DNA from: a virus
Virus record (IMG/VR): IMGVR_UViG_3300032893_000017
Span: 33,319-97,318 of that record
DNA length: 64,000 nucleotides
Reading direction: 5' to 3' (one strand)
The notes under the pieces were generated by a model. The model worked only from the letters and a program-made list of their open reading frames with translations, was not told where the DNA came from and searched no databases. The position numbers and the translations under genes are program-made. This document shows positions 8,495 through 16,884 of the stretch, piece after piece (the stretch's first letter is position 1; the number at the start of each line of letters is the position of its first letter).

Positions 8495-10072
8495 TTATAT
8501 TATAATAGTAATATATTCCTTTTTACTTTTTTCTAATTCTTCCTCATTTATTTCAAATTGAGGTTCTTCATTTTCTTCTTTTTTATCATTTCCAAATTGC
8601 TCTTGCTGGCTTTGTTGTTGGGACATTTGATCTTGTTGTATCTTCATCTGGCGTGCTTGTAGAAAAGTAGGGTCTAATATTATCTTTCCTTCTCCATCTG
8701 GAAGAGGAGGAAGATCTTTTTCTGCCCGTAATTCATCAATAAGTAAATAACTTTTTACTCGTTTATCGTCGATTGCAACTTCCTCAGTCTGATTCCTTGC
8801 TTCTAGTCCAGCAGGTTCTATAATGAATTTGTCCCATTCTTTATCTTTGTTTTGCTTTGCTAATACTTTATTATATACTTCACATAGATTTGACATTATA
8901 TATTTCAATCCACGATCATGACTAAATGCTATCTTCTTGTCTGCATTTTCATTCATAACATTTTGTGACTGTACTAGCCTTATTCCTAATTCTTGACTGT
9001 CTGTTCCATGTATTGCAAATATCCAACTTGCTAGCATCTGTATATATTGATTGAATTCCATGTCCCTGTTTGATGGAGCTATGCTTTGCCACTTTGCATT
9101 GTACTGCAAGAATGGAGTCTTCCACATTCCTTTTATCCCTCTAAACATGGATATCCATTCTCTTTGCAGTTCTTCTAAATCTTTTCTATCTAAATTCTGT
9201 CCATCAAATGTTAATATCCCTTTTGGCTGGCTTGAAGTATTAAAGAACTCTTTATTGTATGACATTCCAAATAGCCAGCTTGTTATTATGTCTATACACA
9301 TTTCTATAAAGCTGTATCCGTAATCTCTTTTCCTTATGTCTGCTCTCATATTTGAACAGTAAAATACCATTTCCTCTTCTGTAAATGTTTCTGTTATCTT
9401 ACTGTCTATCTCCTGAACATACTTTATTTCTTTATCACCCAGGTATCCTGTCTTCTTAACTGTCTTCTTTATTGTAGTTCCGTCTAACAGCCAGTAGTCT
9501 ATCATTTCTCCTTTTCTGTTTCTTCTAGGTGTAATTGCTACTTGATCTATTGTAAGTATTTCCCTTACCATCATCTCATTCATTCCAACTAAATGATCTT
9601 TCCTTTCTTCTGCTTCTGGAAAATCTATATAACCACTATATAGGATAAACTGTCCTATCTCTTCTGCTATTTTTTGTTCTTTCTTGTCTGGGGTTCTTTT
9701 TCTGTCTTTTAGTTTTACTACAAATCCTAATTCATCGTCGTTGTATGATATTCTTGCTGCATTTCTTATTTGCATACTTCTCAAGTTGTGAATAGATGCT
9801 ATAGGACCTACTTTCTGTGCTATGTCTCTTAATACTTCAAAACTTAAATTGAAGAATCTTTCTCTTATTCCTCTGGCATTGATGCTCCATCTAAAGAATG
9901 TTGGATCTGGTTCATAAATTCCCTGTGGTGGATTTATACTTCCTCCAGACTTAGACTTTCTTAGTATCTCTGTGTCTATACTTTTTTTGAATTCTTCTAA
10001 ATCCCTGTCTATATCTATTGGAGTTGGTTCTAAATAGTCTTTTAATTTGTTTAATTCGGAAAGGTTAGCCAT
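8495..10072 (-). CDS. Portal protein
   Basis: 525 residues, the usual portal size. The sequence pattern fits phage portals: a tail-proximal beta region, then DYGYSFIEMCIDIITSW, NTSSQPKGILTFDG, an 'LQREWISMFRG' helix, and a Gln/Glu-rich disordered C-terminus (from about residue 475). Portals form the dodecameric DNA channel at one head vertex. It is the first gene after a promoter at 10109-10137 and is followed downstream by MuF-type and other head-region genes, as expected. Confidence 0.85.
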   Translation of the reverse strand: MANLSELNKLKDYLEPTPIDIDRDLEEFKKSIDTEILRKSKSGGSINPPQGIYEPDPTFFRWSINARGIRERFFNLSFEVLRDIAQKVGPIASIHNLRSMQIRNAARISYNDDELGFVVKLKDRKRTPDKKEQKIAEEIGQFILYSGYIDFPEAEERKDHLVGMNEMMVREILTIDQVAITPRRNRKGEMIDYWLLDGTTIKKTVKKTGYLGDKEIKYVQEIDSKITETFTEEEMVFYCSNMRADIRKRDYGYSFIEMCIDIITSWLFGMSYNKEFFNTSSQPKGILTFDGQNLDRKDLEELQREWISMFRGIKGMWKTPFLQYNAKWQSIAPSNRDMEFNQYIQMLASWIFAIHGTDSQELGIRLVQSQNVMNENADKKIAFSHDRGLKYIMSNLCEVYNKVLAKQNKDKEWDKFIIEPAGLEARNQTEEVAIDDKRVKSYLLIDELRAEKDLPPLPDGEGKIILDPTFLQARQMKIQQDQMSQQQSQQEQFGNDKKEENEEPQFEINEEELEKSKKEYITIII

Positions 10073-10108
10073 ATTTTATCCTCAAGGTTTGGACTTTAAT
10101 ATGACTAC

Positions 10109-10137
10109 ATTATAATATTTTTTTGATTGATTGTAAA
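10109..10137 (-). promoter_or_regulatory. Promoter for portal/head operon
   Basis: Read on the minus strand: TTTACA (10132-10137), a 17-base AT-rich spacer, and TATAAT (10109-10114). The portal start codon is about 37 bases downstream. It resembles, but is not identical to, the conserved phage promoter family at 19.4, 28.7, 37.6, 48.4 and 56.4 kb. Confidence 0.7.
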
Positions 10138-10154
10138 TTAATATTTATAGATAA

Positions 10155-10790
10155 TTATTTCTTTTTGTCATCTATTACTCCAAAATATTTTAATAATCTT
10201 TCCACTATATTAAAATCATGTCCTGCTAAAACAGTTCTGGTATCCAATTTTTTATTTCCAAAAATTCTTTTCAGCCATTCAATTATATCATCATCTGGCT
10301 TTTGTGATTTCAATTTTTCTATTTCTTCAGCCTTTTCTTTTATTTCTTTTCTTAACTTCTTTCTATCATCAAAATATTCTCTTGATAAAGTTCTAATTGT
10401 ATCATAATTACAGTCCATTTGATTTTCAAACAAGTCTCTTTCTTTAATTATCTGTTCTATTGCTGATTCATAATTATCAACTGTCAAATTATAAATATCT
10501 ATACACATGTCATTATAATTTTCGTTTATTTTTTCAGCTTCTTTTCTTGCTTTATCCAGCATTTTTTCGCCTTTGCTTTTTTCTTTCCTATTATGAATTT
10601 CATCATAATCCTTTTTTAATTGCTCGTCTATTTCTGCTTTTGGTGGAATATAATCATTATATGAAGGGTGCATCAAATTTAAATTATTTAGCACTTCAAT
10701 TATTTCATTGATTTTATCCCATATTATAGCAAATTTTTCGATATTCCCTGGTCTTTTTCTATCATCTAATCTTTCAATCTGCTTGCTCAT
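10155..10790 (-). CDS. Coiled-coil hypothetical protein, 211 aa
   Basis: Highly charged helical protein with a Lys/Glu-rich coiled coil around residues 60-170. The C-terminus (IIEWLKRIFGN and HDFNIVERLLKYFG) looks amphipathic. No family recognised. It overlaps the preceding gene by 17 bases. Position beside the portal might suggest a scaffold, but it lies upstream of the head promoter, so this is weak. Confidence 0.6.
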   Translation of the reverse strand: MSKQIERLDDRKRPGNIEKFAIIWDKINEIIEVLNNLNLMHPSYNDYIPPKAEIDEQLKKDYDEIHNRKEKSKGEKMLDKARKEAEKINENYNDMCIDIYNLTVDNYESAIEQIIKERDLFENQMDCNYDTIRTLSREYFDDRKKLRKEIKEKAEEIEKLKSQKPDDDIIEWLKRIFGNKKLDTRTVLAGHDFNIVERLLKYFGVIDDKKK

Positions 10791-11025
10791 TTTTTATCTC
10801 CTTTATTTCTTTTATCATCTCATCTATTAACATAATACATCTTCCGTAGCCTTTTATTAACATATTATTACTTCCATAAGCGTGATCTATTAACTTTTTC
10901 TTATCTGCTAATATCCTTCTTTTAAGTTCTACAAGTATTGCTTTATCTGGAATTGAATTTCTAATCATTTGTATTCCTTTATTTAGTAAATCAATTTCTT
11001 CATTATATTTCTTATTAAAATTCAT
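10774..11025 (-). CDS. Hypothetical helical protein, 83 aa
   Basis: Small helical protein (IDLLNKGIQMIRNSIPDKAILVELKRRIL, then CIMLIDEMIKEIKEI). No recognised motif. Overlaps the next gene by 17 bases. Confidence 0.55.
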   Translation of the reverse strand: MNFNKKYNEEIDLLNKGIQMIRNSIPDKAILVELKRRILADKKKLIDHAYGSNNMLIKGYGRCIMLIDEMIKEIKEIKNEQAD

Positions 11026-11033
11026 CTGTCATT

Positions 11034-11501
11034 TTATTTCCCTTCTAAATAATATTCTCTTTCATTAATCTGTGTACTATTACATTGTCTAATAAAAGAA
11101 TATTTAATTACACCTTTAACAAAGTATTTCTCTATATTCATTTCTTCATAAACTTGTTTGTCAATGTAGATCTTACTTGGGTTTTCCCAATCTTCTTTTT
11201 CTTTTATCTTTAAAAGCTTATTGTTCTTGTCTATCTTACAGTTATCAGCTATAAAGTAATATGCTTCTGGATAATCGTTTCTGTAATATCTGTATCCATC
11301 AAAAACATCTTCACATCGAGTTGTATAATATCCACTTCTACCTTTATATCCAGAAACATAAACTGGATAGCATTCTTGATGGTAATGATTCCTTTTTTCA
11401 TACTCTACCTTTTGTTTTTCTATTCCTTTCTTAATAATAAAATACCCATTGTAACAATTTAAAAATAATACTGTCATTAAAATTAAAATTAGTCTTTTCA
11501 T
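11034..11501 (-). CDS. Predicted lipoprotein, 155 aa
   Basis: N-terminus MKRLILILMTVLFLNC is a short signal peptide ending in a plausible lipobox with Cys16. The mature part is rich in Tyr and has several more Cys (QECYPVYVSGYKG, TTRCEDVF, ADNCKID, RQCNST) that could form disulfides, so it is probably exported and membrane-anchored. It overlaps the upstream zinc protein by four bases. Function unknown. Confidence 0.65.
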   Translation of the reverse strand: MKRLILILMTVLFLNCYNGYFIIKKGIEKQKVEYEKRNHYHQECYPVYVSGYKGRSGYYTTRCEDVFDGYRYYRNDYPEAYYFIADNCKIDKNNKLLKIKEKEDWENPSKIYIDKQVYEEMNIEKYFVKGVIKYSFIRQCNSTQINEREYYLEGK

Positions 11502-11755
11502 TTATTTACATCCTTTAATTTCTCAATTTCTTCTTCTTGTTTATCAAGGCACTCGTTACATATTCTTACACTCCAAACTTTTCCATTTATTTCTCTAAAT
11601 ACATCCCAGCCACTATCATTATCTTTATTGAATAATACATTACAATCAAAACATTTATTTAATTTCCATCTATTAGGTAATTTTAATTCTTCTGAAGATA
11701 AACCATATTTCAAATTATTTATAAACTTAATCAATTTATTATAAATCCTTTTCAT
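11498..11755 (-). CDS. Zinc-ribbon-like protein, 85 aa
   Basis: Two Cys pairs (CFDC about residue 36 and CNEC about 67) separated by a WDVFREINGKVWSVRI beta hairpin form a treble-clef or ribbon pattern. The start overlaps the upstream stop as ATGA, so translation is probably coupled. Confidence 0.6.
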   Translation of the reverse strand: MKRIYNKLIKFINNLKYGLSSEELKLPNRWKLNKCFDCNVLFNKDNDSGWDVFREINGKVWSVRICNECLDKQEEEIEKLKDVNK

Positions 11756-11862
11756 AATTCCTCCATTTTTATTTTACAGCTTTCACATATCCCTTCTAAG
11801 TATTCATTGTTTTTTAATTCTCTTCCACAACTTTCACATCTTATCTCTTCGTAATTTTTCAT
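11752..11862 (-). CDS. 36-aa zinc-ribbon peptide
   Basis: ATG at 11862, stop at 11752-11754 overlapping the next start (ATGA). It encodes two CxxC pairs (CESCGRELKNN and GICESCKIK), a complete minimal zinc ribbon. An AAGGGAAAGAC-type ribosome site precedes it. A degenerate member of the phage promoter family (TATAAT at 11894-11899) may lie just upstream. Confidence 0.6.
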   Translation of the reverse strand: MKNYEEIRCESCGRELKNNEYLEGICESCKIKMEEL

Positions 11863-11907
11863 GTCTTTCCCTTTTCCCACTTGTTTATTATTTATTATAT
11901 AACTTAT

Positions 11908-12225
11908 TTACTTTACTTGTTCTTTTATTTCTCGTTCTAATTTTGCTCTCCTTTCGTCTGTAAGTATATAGGATTCATTTAATCTTATTTTACTCATATT
12001 CAGCATTCCACATTTATAACATTTTAATTTTGTCTGAGAATCGTCTATTTTTATTTCTTTAAAAAAGATATACTTTTCTGATGTGTTTGTCATTATTCTA
12101 AAAGGTATTGTATCTATTGTTATTGTATCTAATGCTTTCCATTTGATTCTTAATGAATCTTCCATTGCTAAATCTTTTGTTTCCCTGCTTATTTTAATTT
12201 GAGATGTCTTGCTGATTAAAATCAT
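11908..12225 (-). CDS. Hypothetical protein, 105 aa (paralogue of the gene at 22.1 kb)
   Basis: The central segment (SLRIKWKALDTITIDTIPF, then TNTSEKYIFF) matches the protein at 22082-22354 (KKIKWVYLGHIYIDNEMF, then TNSAKKYIYF), so the two are paralogues. A CYKCG pair follows here. Beta-rich small fold; function unknown. Confidence 0.6.
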   Translation of the reverse strand: MILISKTSQIKISRETKDLAMEDSLRIKWKALDTITIDTIPFRIMTNTSEKYIFFKEIKIDDSQTKLKCYKCGMLNMSKIRLNESYILTDERRAKLEREIKEQVK

Positions 12226-12512
12226 TTCTTTATCCCCTGTTCTTTCTGTATTTCAATGTCTATTTCGGATAAAATCCAATTTAATTCTTCTAGTTTTTCA
12301 GAATTATTACAAAACATAAGACCATCATGATATTTTGATCTTTCTTTAGTATCTTTATTTATTTCCTTTTTTCTATTTTCAATTTTTTCTTTTAAATTTT
12401 CAAGTGCTGTCATAGTATTATTATATTTATCTTTCCAGTAACAAACATCACATAACCTATCATCCTTGTCTATATTAATAGCATAACTTCCACATTTACA
12501 TACACTCTTCAT
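12222..12512 (-). CDS. Zinc-binding coiled-coil protein, 96 aa
   Basis: N-terminal CKCGSYAINIDKDDRLCDVC forms a zinc ribbon; the rest is a Lys/Glu-rich coiled coil ending in LNWILSEIDIEIQ. It overlaps both neighbours. No family recognised. Confidence 0.55.
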   Translation of the reverse strand: MKSVCKCGSYAINIDKDDRLCDVCYWKDKYNNTMTALENLKEKIENRKKEINKDTKERSKYHDGLMFCNNSEKLEELNWILSEIDIEIQKEQGIKK

Positions 12513-12759
12513 TTATCTTCCTCCATGATGTTTCTCTTTTTACTATTTCATCTATTTTCTTTTTAACTTCATCTTTATTGAAAACATTTTCTACTGCTTT
12601 TCTCACAGCCTCATCAAAATGCTTTATATCACAGTAATGCTTAAATAGACTATTATCAAAATCCTTATTACATATTTCACAAATACCTTTATATCTTGTT
12701 AATATTTTGTCTTCTTTTTCTATTCTTTCTATTAGATTATAATAGTCTTTATTTGTCAT
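12496..12759 (-). CDS. Protein with C2H2-like zinc finger, 87 aa
   Basis: I start at the ATG at 12759 (GGAGG nine bases upstream) rather than the TTG just before it. CEICNKDFDNSLFKHYCDIKH around residues 28-48 has the Cys and His spacing of a zinc finger. The C-terminal helix overlaps the next gene. Function unknown. Confidence 0.55.
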   Translation of the reverse strand: MTNKDYYNLIERIEKEDKILTRYKGICEICNKDFDNSLFKHYCDIKHFDEAVRKAVENVFNKDEVKKKIDEIVKRETSWRKINEECM

Positions 12760-12762
12760 CAA

Positions 12763-12905
12763 TTTTATCCTCCTCTAAAGGAATAATTCCTAATATTACT
12801 ATCTCAATTGATTCGCGTAAATATCTTTCACTAAGAAGTGTTTTTTACATTCTTTTTCTAACCACTTCAATTCTGAAACCGTTTTTATAGAAGATATAGA
12901 CAATA
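12763..12905 (-). pseudogene. Possible frameshifted remnant of a small gene
   Basis: Between two genes the minus strand carries two coding-like stretches in adjacent frames: one around KTVSELKWLEKECKK and one around SERYLRESIEIVILGIIP and LEEDKIDDK. They meet at an A6 run near 12843-12850. No convincing ATG precedes the first part. Either a decayed gene, a programmed slip, or a sequencing indel in the homopolymer. Weak call. Confidence 0.25.
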
Positions 12906-12914
12906 ATAAACTAT

Positions 12915-13142
12915 TTATCCCTCCAACACCTTCTGAAAAACTTTTCCATATTTATTCCAGTCCGTTTTAGAATTTAACATCACATTAGTTATAATTTCTA
13001 ATCTTACTAAACCATTTATTTCTGCTTCCTTTTGTGTATCATATTGAAAATCATCATATATTCTTTTATCCTTTTCTTCTGTTGTTATTGCATAACTAAA
13101 TCTATGTCCGACTTTTATTATTTCTAATTTAATTACTTCCAT
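12915..13142 (-). CDS. Hypothetical protein, 75 aa
   Basis: Small alpha/beta protein (VIKLEIIKVGHRFSYAITT, then DDFQYDTQKEAEINGLVRL). It has the look of a phage 'double-stranded RNA-binding-like' small domain but no motif is decisive. Nine bases follow the upstream stop. Confidence 0.5.
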   Translation of the reverse strand: MEVIKLEIIKVGHRFSYAITTEEKDKRIYDDFQYDTQKEAEINGLVRLEIITNVMLNSKTDWNKYGKVFQKVLEG

Positions 13143-13151
13143 TTTTTATTC

Positions 13152-14105
13152 CTATTTCACTTTATTTATATCTAGCAAAATAGAAAGCCCTTTGTCTGTT
13201 GCACAGTAAATGCTATCACCCAGCATAAATACTTTATTTACTTTATTTGATAATATATCACTATTAAATGTAGTAAAGTTTTTCCAAATTAAAGCACCTT
13301 CTGTTGCTATATATAACCCTGCATTTGTAGCTACACAGATTATATTTCCTGATACATATACTCCATTTATTATCCCTGTCAAGAAACTATCTGTTGTCAA
13401 TGATACAGGATTTATTAATGATGTTCTCAATCCTCCATTAGATGCCAGATATATTTTTGTTGCTGTAACAAACATTCCATTCAATTGATTTTCTATTCCA
13501 GAACACGTATAGCTATTCCATGTAGATCCATTATTTGATGAAGTTAATAATCCATTAGCTGTAGCCAGATAAATTATCCCTCCAGTCACATAAACATCTT
13601 TTACTTTCTGAGAAGTAACGTACGTATTATAACTTGTGTAATTATTGCTTGATATTGAAAGTCCGTATTCGCTTGCTACATAAATCATATTATTGACTGT
13701 AAAGACATTATTGCAAGTATATCCATATCCCGAATTCTGAAAGTTATAATTATTCCATGTAACTCCATCGTCAATAGAGATACTCACAACATAAAAATTA
13801 GCCAAATAAATATTATTTCCTACTGCACTGATTCCACTTATCTTCTTTCCACTTGAACCGTTATTAACAAAAGAACTTATCCATGTTTTTCCTTTGTCTT
13901 TCGAGATCGAATATCCACTATCTGTAGCAAGATAAATTCTATCCCCTGTAACATCTACAGAATTTACAGAATAACTATTTCCCAATTCATCTACTGTTGA
14001 ATAATTTTTCCATAAATTTTCTGTAATAATTTCTTTCTTATTGCTCTCTAATAAAGAACAACAGAATAAAATAAAAATAAATAATAAACAAAGTAATTTT
14101 TTCAT
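13152..14105 (-). CDS. Lipoprotein with seven propeller repeats
   Basis: 317 residues. A signal peptide with Cys near residues 15-16 (FILFCCSLL) predicts lipid anchoring outside the inner membrane. The rest is seven repeats of about 40 residues with the core I-Y-[LV]-A-[TS]-x3-G-L-x-[IT]-S followed by an Asp-box-like S-x-D-x-G-x-T-W, i.e. a seven-bladed BNR/sortilin-like beta propeller. The start overlaps the stop of a 35-aa membrane peptide (ATGA), and a membrane M23 peptidase follows upstream, suggesting a surface-active group. It could block superinfection or alter the host surface; that is inference. Confidence 0.7.
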   Translation of the reverse strand: MKKLLCLLFIFILFCCSLLESNKKEIITENLWKNYSTVDELGNSYSVNSVDVTGDRIYLATDSGYSISKDKGKTWISSFVNNGSSGKKISGISAVGNNIYLANFYVVSISIDDGVTWNNYNFQNSGYGYTCNNVFTVNNMIYVASEYGLSISSNNYTSYNTYVTSQKVKDVYVTGGIIYLATANGLLTSSNNGSTWNSYTCSGIENQLNGMFVTATKIYLASNGGLRTSLINPVSLTTDSFLTGIINGVYVSGNIICVATNAGLYIATEGALIWKNFTTFNSDILSNKVNKVFMLGDSIYCATDKGLSILLDINKVK

Positions 14106-14209
14106 TTTGCCCTCCTTCTGTATTTCAATTTATAAGCCAAATGTGCTATACCGCTTGCAGTCATCATTACTGCAAACATAATAGCTAAATGAATCAAAAA
14201 GCTTTTCAT
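14102..14209 (-). CDS. 35-aa single-span membrane peptide
   Basis: ATG at 14209 after an AAGGAGG ribosome site; stop overlaps the next start. It encodes one hydrophobic span (IHLAIMFAVMMTASGIAHLA) followed by a basic tail KLKYRRRAK, so the C-terminus is probably cytoplasmic. It could be a small holin-like or regulatory membrane peptide. Confidence 0.6.
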   Translation of the reverse strand: MKSFLIHLAIMFAVMMTASGIAHLAYKLKYRRRAK

Positions 14210-14218
14210 GTTACCTCC

Positions 14219-15022
14219 TTATATCTCAGTATTATCTTTTTTATATATTATCTTTCCATAACTAGAATCCTTAAATGGATTATAATATCTTTTATGTTTA
14301 TCTTCTATTTTAAATAATCCAAAATGCAAATGAGTGCCAGGTTTCCCTAATACAAAACCTGTATTGCCTACAATTCCTATTATCCCACCTCTTGCAGTTG
14401 CCTGCTTTTCTTTTATCAATATCTTTTTTAAATGCCCATAATAGCTATAAAAATATTTATGTTGAATTATAATATAATTTCCTTCATAACTATCATATCC
14501 AGTCTTTATTACTATTCCATCTTGGCAAGCATGTACTTTTTCATCTTTTGAATTTTCTTTCACATAAGCATCTACTCCCAAATGGAAATCTAATTTCCTT
14601 CTTATCCATCTATACCCAAATTCACTTGTTATTATTGCATTATTAACTGGAAAAGAATAATCAAAAGTAAAAGTATATTTACCTGGACTATGCTCTTTTC
14701 TCATATACTCATAATACAGATCTCCCCAGCTATCTGGTAGTTCTATCTCTTCACTTTGCTCATACTGTGCTAAAGCAAATAATGTTCTTTCTTTTATTCC
14801 AAACCAATTTGCATATTGATCTACTTTTAACTCTATTTTACTTATCTTCTGTTCTATCTTATTTACTTTTTTTAAATTCTCTTTTAAACATATATTCTGA
14901 TATTTTAATTTCTCATTTTGTATCTTTATTATAAACCAATCAATAACAAATAAAAATAGCATTATCATCACACATAAAATAAATACCTCTTTTTCTTTAG
15001 AAATACATTTAAATTTTTTCAC
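14219..15022 (-). CDS. Membrane-anchored M23 metallopeptidase
   Basis: I choose the GTG at 15022, which has an AAGGAGG site at the right distance, over the ATG at 15070 that would overlap the previous gene. A single N-terminal membrane span (VFILCVMIMLFLFVIDWFII) is followed by a coiled coil and a C-terminal LytM/M23 domain: HLGVDAY gives the HxxxD ligands and THLHFGL the HxH motif, with YYGHLK between. M23 enzymes cut peptidoglycan cross-bridges in the periplasm. It is far from the lysis cassette at 57-59 kb, so a role in DNA entry, wall remodelling or exclusion is as likely as lysis. Confidence 0.8.
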   Translation of the reverse strand: MKKFKCISKEKEVFILCVMIMLFLFVIDWFIIKIQNEKLKYQNICLKENLKKVNKIEQKISKIELKVDQYANWFGIKERTLFALAQYEQSEEIELPDSWGDLYYEYMRKEHSPGKYTFTFDYSFPVNNAIITSEFGYRWIRRKLDFHLGVDAYVKENSKDEKVHACQDGIVIKTGYDSYEGNYIIIQHKYFYSYYGHLKKILIKEKQATARGGIIGIVGNTGFVLGKPGTHLHFGLFKIEDKHKRYYNPFKDSSYGKIIYKKDNTEI

Positions 15023-15035
15023 GTTTATCCTCCTT

Positions 15036-15485
15036 TCAAAATCTATATTTTTTGAAAGTTTCATTGTCACATGGTACTAATTCCCTAATTATCTCTTCTT
15101 TTGTAATCTTTGCACCATAATTAAGAGTATAATCTATGTCTTCAGATATTGAAAAATAAATAGCCCAATCTTGTATTCCTCCTTTTCTAGCTATCCAAAA
15201 TATTTCTTGTATAGAGCATAATTCACTTATATATTTCTTTCCTGAACAAAGTATAGCATAAGGTTTAATATAAGAAAATTCCTTTAATGTAAGAATATCA
15301 TTATGTATCCCTTTTAATTGTGATTCCAATTCCTGTATTAACTTAATATTTTCTAAAAAATGTTTCTTGGCTTGTTCTATGTCTTTATTTTCTTCGTTAT
15401 GAGATGCTAATATTATAGATGTTAAAATTGTATATCCACAAATACTGTTCTGTTTTATTTCATTTATTATTTTTTTCATTGTCAT
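15036..15485 (-). CDS. Hypothetical protein, 149 aa
   Basis: Helical protein with no recognised motif (KKHFLENIKLIQELESQLKG; SIQEIFWIARKGGIQDWAIYF). It overlaps the upstream gene by four bases and lies directly ahead of the membrane M23 peptidase. Confidence 0.55.
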   Translation of the reverse strand: MTMKKIINEIKQNSICGYTILTSIILASHNEENKDIEQAKKHFLENIKLIQELESQLKGIHNDILTLKEFSYIKPYAILCSGKKYISELCSIQEIFWIARKGGIQDWAIYFSISEDIDYTLNYGAKITKEEIIRELVPCDNETFKKYRF

Positions 15486-15739
15486 TCACTTCCTCCATCT
15501 AATAACTTTTTCTCTTTTTCTTTTATCTCTATTTCAGATTCTTCTAACTTTAAAAAAATATCTCTTGATTCTTCTAAAAGCTTTTTTGTTTTTCTTGGAA
15601 GTCTTTCTAATTTTGTTGTTGCTTTGTGTATCTGCTGACATTCTAAATTTTGACAAGTTTCTACGTCTGTAAATAAGGTAATGAAAGGTTTTTCACAGAC
15701 TTTGCATATTCTTTTGAATAGTTTTCTTTTCATATTCAT
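15482..15739 (-). CDS. Zinc-binding coiled-coil protein, 85 aa
   Basis: CKVCEKPF followed by CQNLECQQIH resembles a short treble-clef finger found in small phage proteins; the remainder is Lys/Glu coiled coil. Function unknown. Confidence 0.55.
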   Translation of the reverse strand: MNMKRKLFKRICKVCEKPFITLFTDVETCQNLECQQIHKATTKLERLPRKTKKLLEESRDIFLKLEESEIEIKEKEKKLLDGGSE

Positions 15740-15748
15740 TACTACTAA

Positions 15749-16021
15749 TTATATTATATTTTTTGTTTCTTTTAAATCATTATTTTTATCGTTTTCTTCT
15801 TTGCACTTACACCAATAGGTTTTGTTATTTATATTTATCAATTTCACATCCTCTTTTTTACCATCAAAAGGCTTTCCACAAATAACACATCTATATTCAT
15901 TTATATTAATTTCCTCTTCTTTAAATAAATCACTTCCACAAAGTAAACAAGTTCTTCTTTTTGTTGAAGAACTATAATAAAAACAATTACCACTACAATT
16001 TATACAAACAATTATCTTCAT
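15749..16021 (-). CDS. Protein with multiple zinc ribbons, 90 aa
   Basis: Cys pairs at CINCSGNC, CLLCG, CVICG and CKC give two zinc-ribbon units in 90 residues. It overlaps the upstream gene by four bases. Likely nucleic-acid or protein binding; no family recognised. Confidence 0.6.
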   Translation of the reverse strand: MKIIVCINCSGNCFYYSSSTKRRTCLLCGSDLFKEEEININEYRCVICGKPFDGKKEDVKLININNKTYWCKCKEENDKNNDLKETKNII

Positions 16022-16317
16022 ATCTTTTTAACTAAGTAGAAATGAAAAATTAAACTGTCATCCATAAAACTTAATGTATTTAAGTATTCTAATTTATCAT
16101 ATTCATCATCATATATTGAATCTCCTGTTCTGACTATTCTAAATTCTACAATATCAAAAGTATTAGTCTTAGTTAAATCAACTTCATACCAAACACAAAC
16201 AGTATCTTTCTGCATTCCTATTTTTAGAATTTTAATAAATCCATACATATTTAAATAAACATAATCTCGAACTTCACTTATATTATCAAATATAATTTGT
16301 TTATGAACTGATTTCAT
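16018..16317 (-). CDS. Hypothetical protein, 99 aa
   Basis: Beta-rich small protein (DTVCVWYEVDLTKTN, FRIVRTGDSI). It overlaps both neighbours by four bases. No motif recognised. Confidence 0.55.
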   Translation of the reverse strand: MKSVHKQIIFDNISEVRDYVYLNMYGFIKILKIGMQKDTVCVWYEVDLTKTNTFDIVEFRIVRTGDSIYDDEYDKLEYLNTLSFMDDSLIFHFYLVKKI

Positions 16318-16742
16318 TTTATATCTCCTTTTTCTATAAAAATAAGTAATTTTATTAAAATATCTAATTGTTTATTTCGTATCATCCCTTCATTTGATAT
16401 AGCTTCCATACGTATAGGTAAAGGTTTTCCTTTAATATCATCAATAAAAATTTTTATTTTTTCAATAATTTTTAATTTTACAAATTCTTTTTCTTGTTCT
16501 ACTGCTAATTCATATAAATCTATTTTATCTGTTACATCTTGGGTATCATATCCTATTTCATAACTTTGATTATCTCTTAATATATGTCCTCTTGCTTCTT
16601 CTAATTTAGTCTTTATTCTTTCTTCTACCACATAACCTTTATCTTTTAATATTTTCATTACTTCTTCTTCTTTATAACTTATTCTGCCAGGATGAATTAT
16701 TGCCTCACTGATATCTTTAACTATTTGATTTGTTATTATCAT
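16314..16742 (-). CDS. Hypothetical helical protein, 142 aa
   Basis: Mostly helical and charged, with a Lys/Glu-rich C-terminal half. No recognised motif. Its start lies inside the 3' end of the preceding 55-aa gene. Confidence 0.55.
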   Translation of the reverse strand: MIITNQIVKDISEAIIHPGRISYKEEEVMKILKDKGYVVEERIKTKLEEARGHILRDNQSYEIGYDTQDVTDKIDLYELAVEQEKEFVKLKIIEKIKIFIDDIKGKPLPIRMEAISNEGMIRNKQLDILIKLLIFIEKGDIK

Positions 16743-16884
16743 TTGCTATCTCCTTTAATGCTTCTTTTAAAGTTTTTCTATTTACTCCAACATATTCTAT
16801 ATCACATATTGAATAGGAATATTTTTTTATTCCATCTATTAATCCTTGTCTATATCCTTTTTCATATTCACTTTTAATTTCCAT
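16717..16884 (-). CDS. Small protein, 55 aa
   Basis: ATG at 16884 shares the stop region of the ParR-like gene (translational coupling). The N-terminus SEYEKGYRQGLIDGIKKYS is the kind of short helix seen in many small phage proteins. Function unknown. Confidence 0.55.
   Translation of the reverse strand: MEIKSEYEKGYRQGLIDGIKKYSYSICDIEYVGVNRKTLKEALKEIANDNNKSNS

Noticed and set aside
11450-11470. TTGTTACAA promoter inside the lipoprotein gene
   Set aside because: The TTGTAACAA string is present but no TATAAT box occurs at the 32-base span.
12696-12890. Plus-strand frame of 64 codons over a gap between genes
   Set aside because: No ribosome site, Leu/Ser/Phe-rich shadow composition, and every other gene is on the minus strand.
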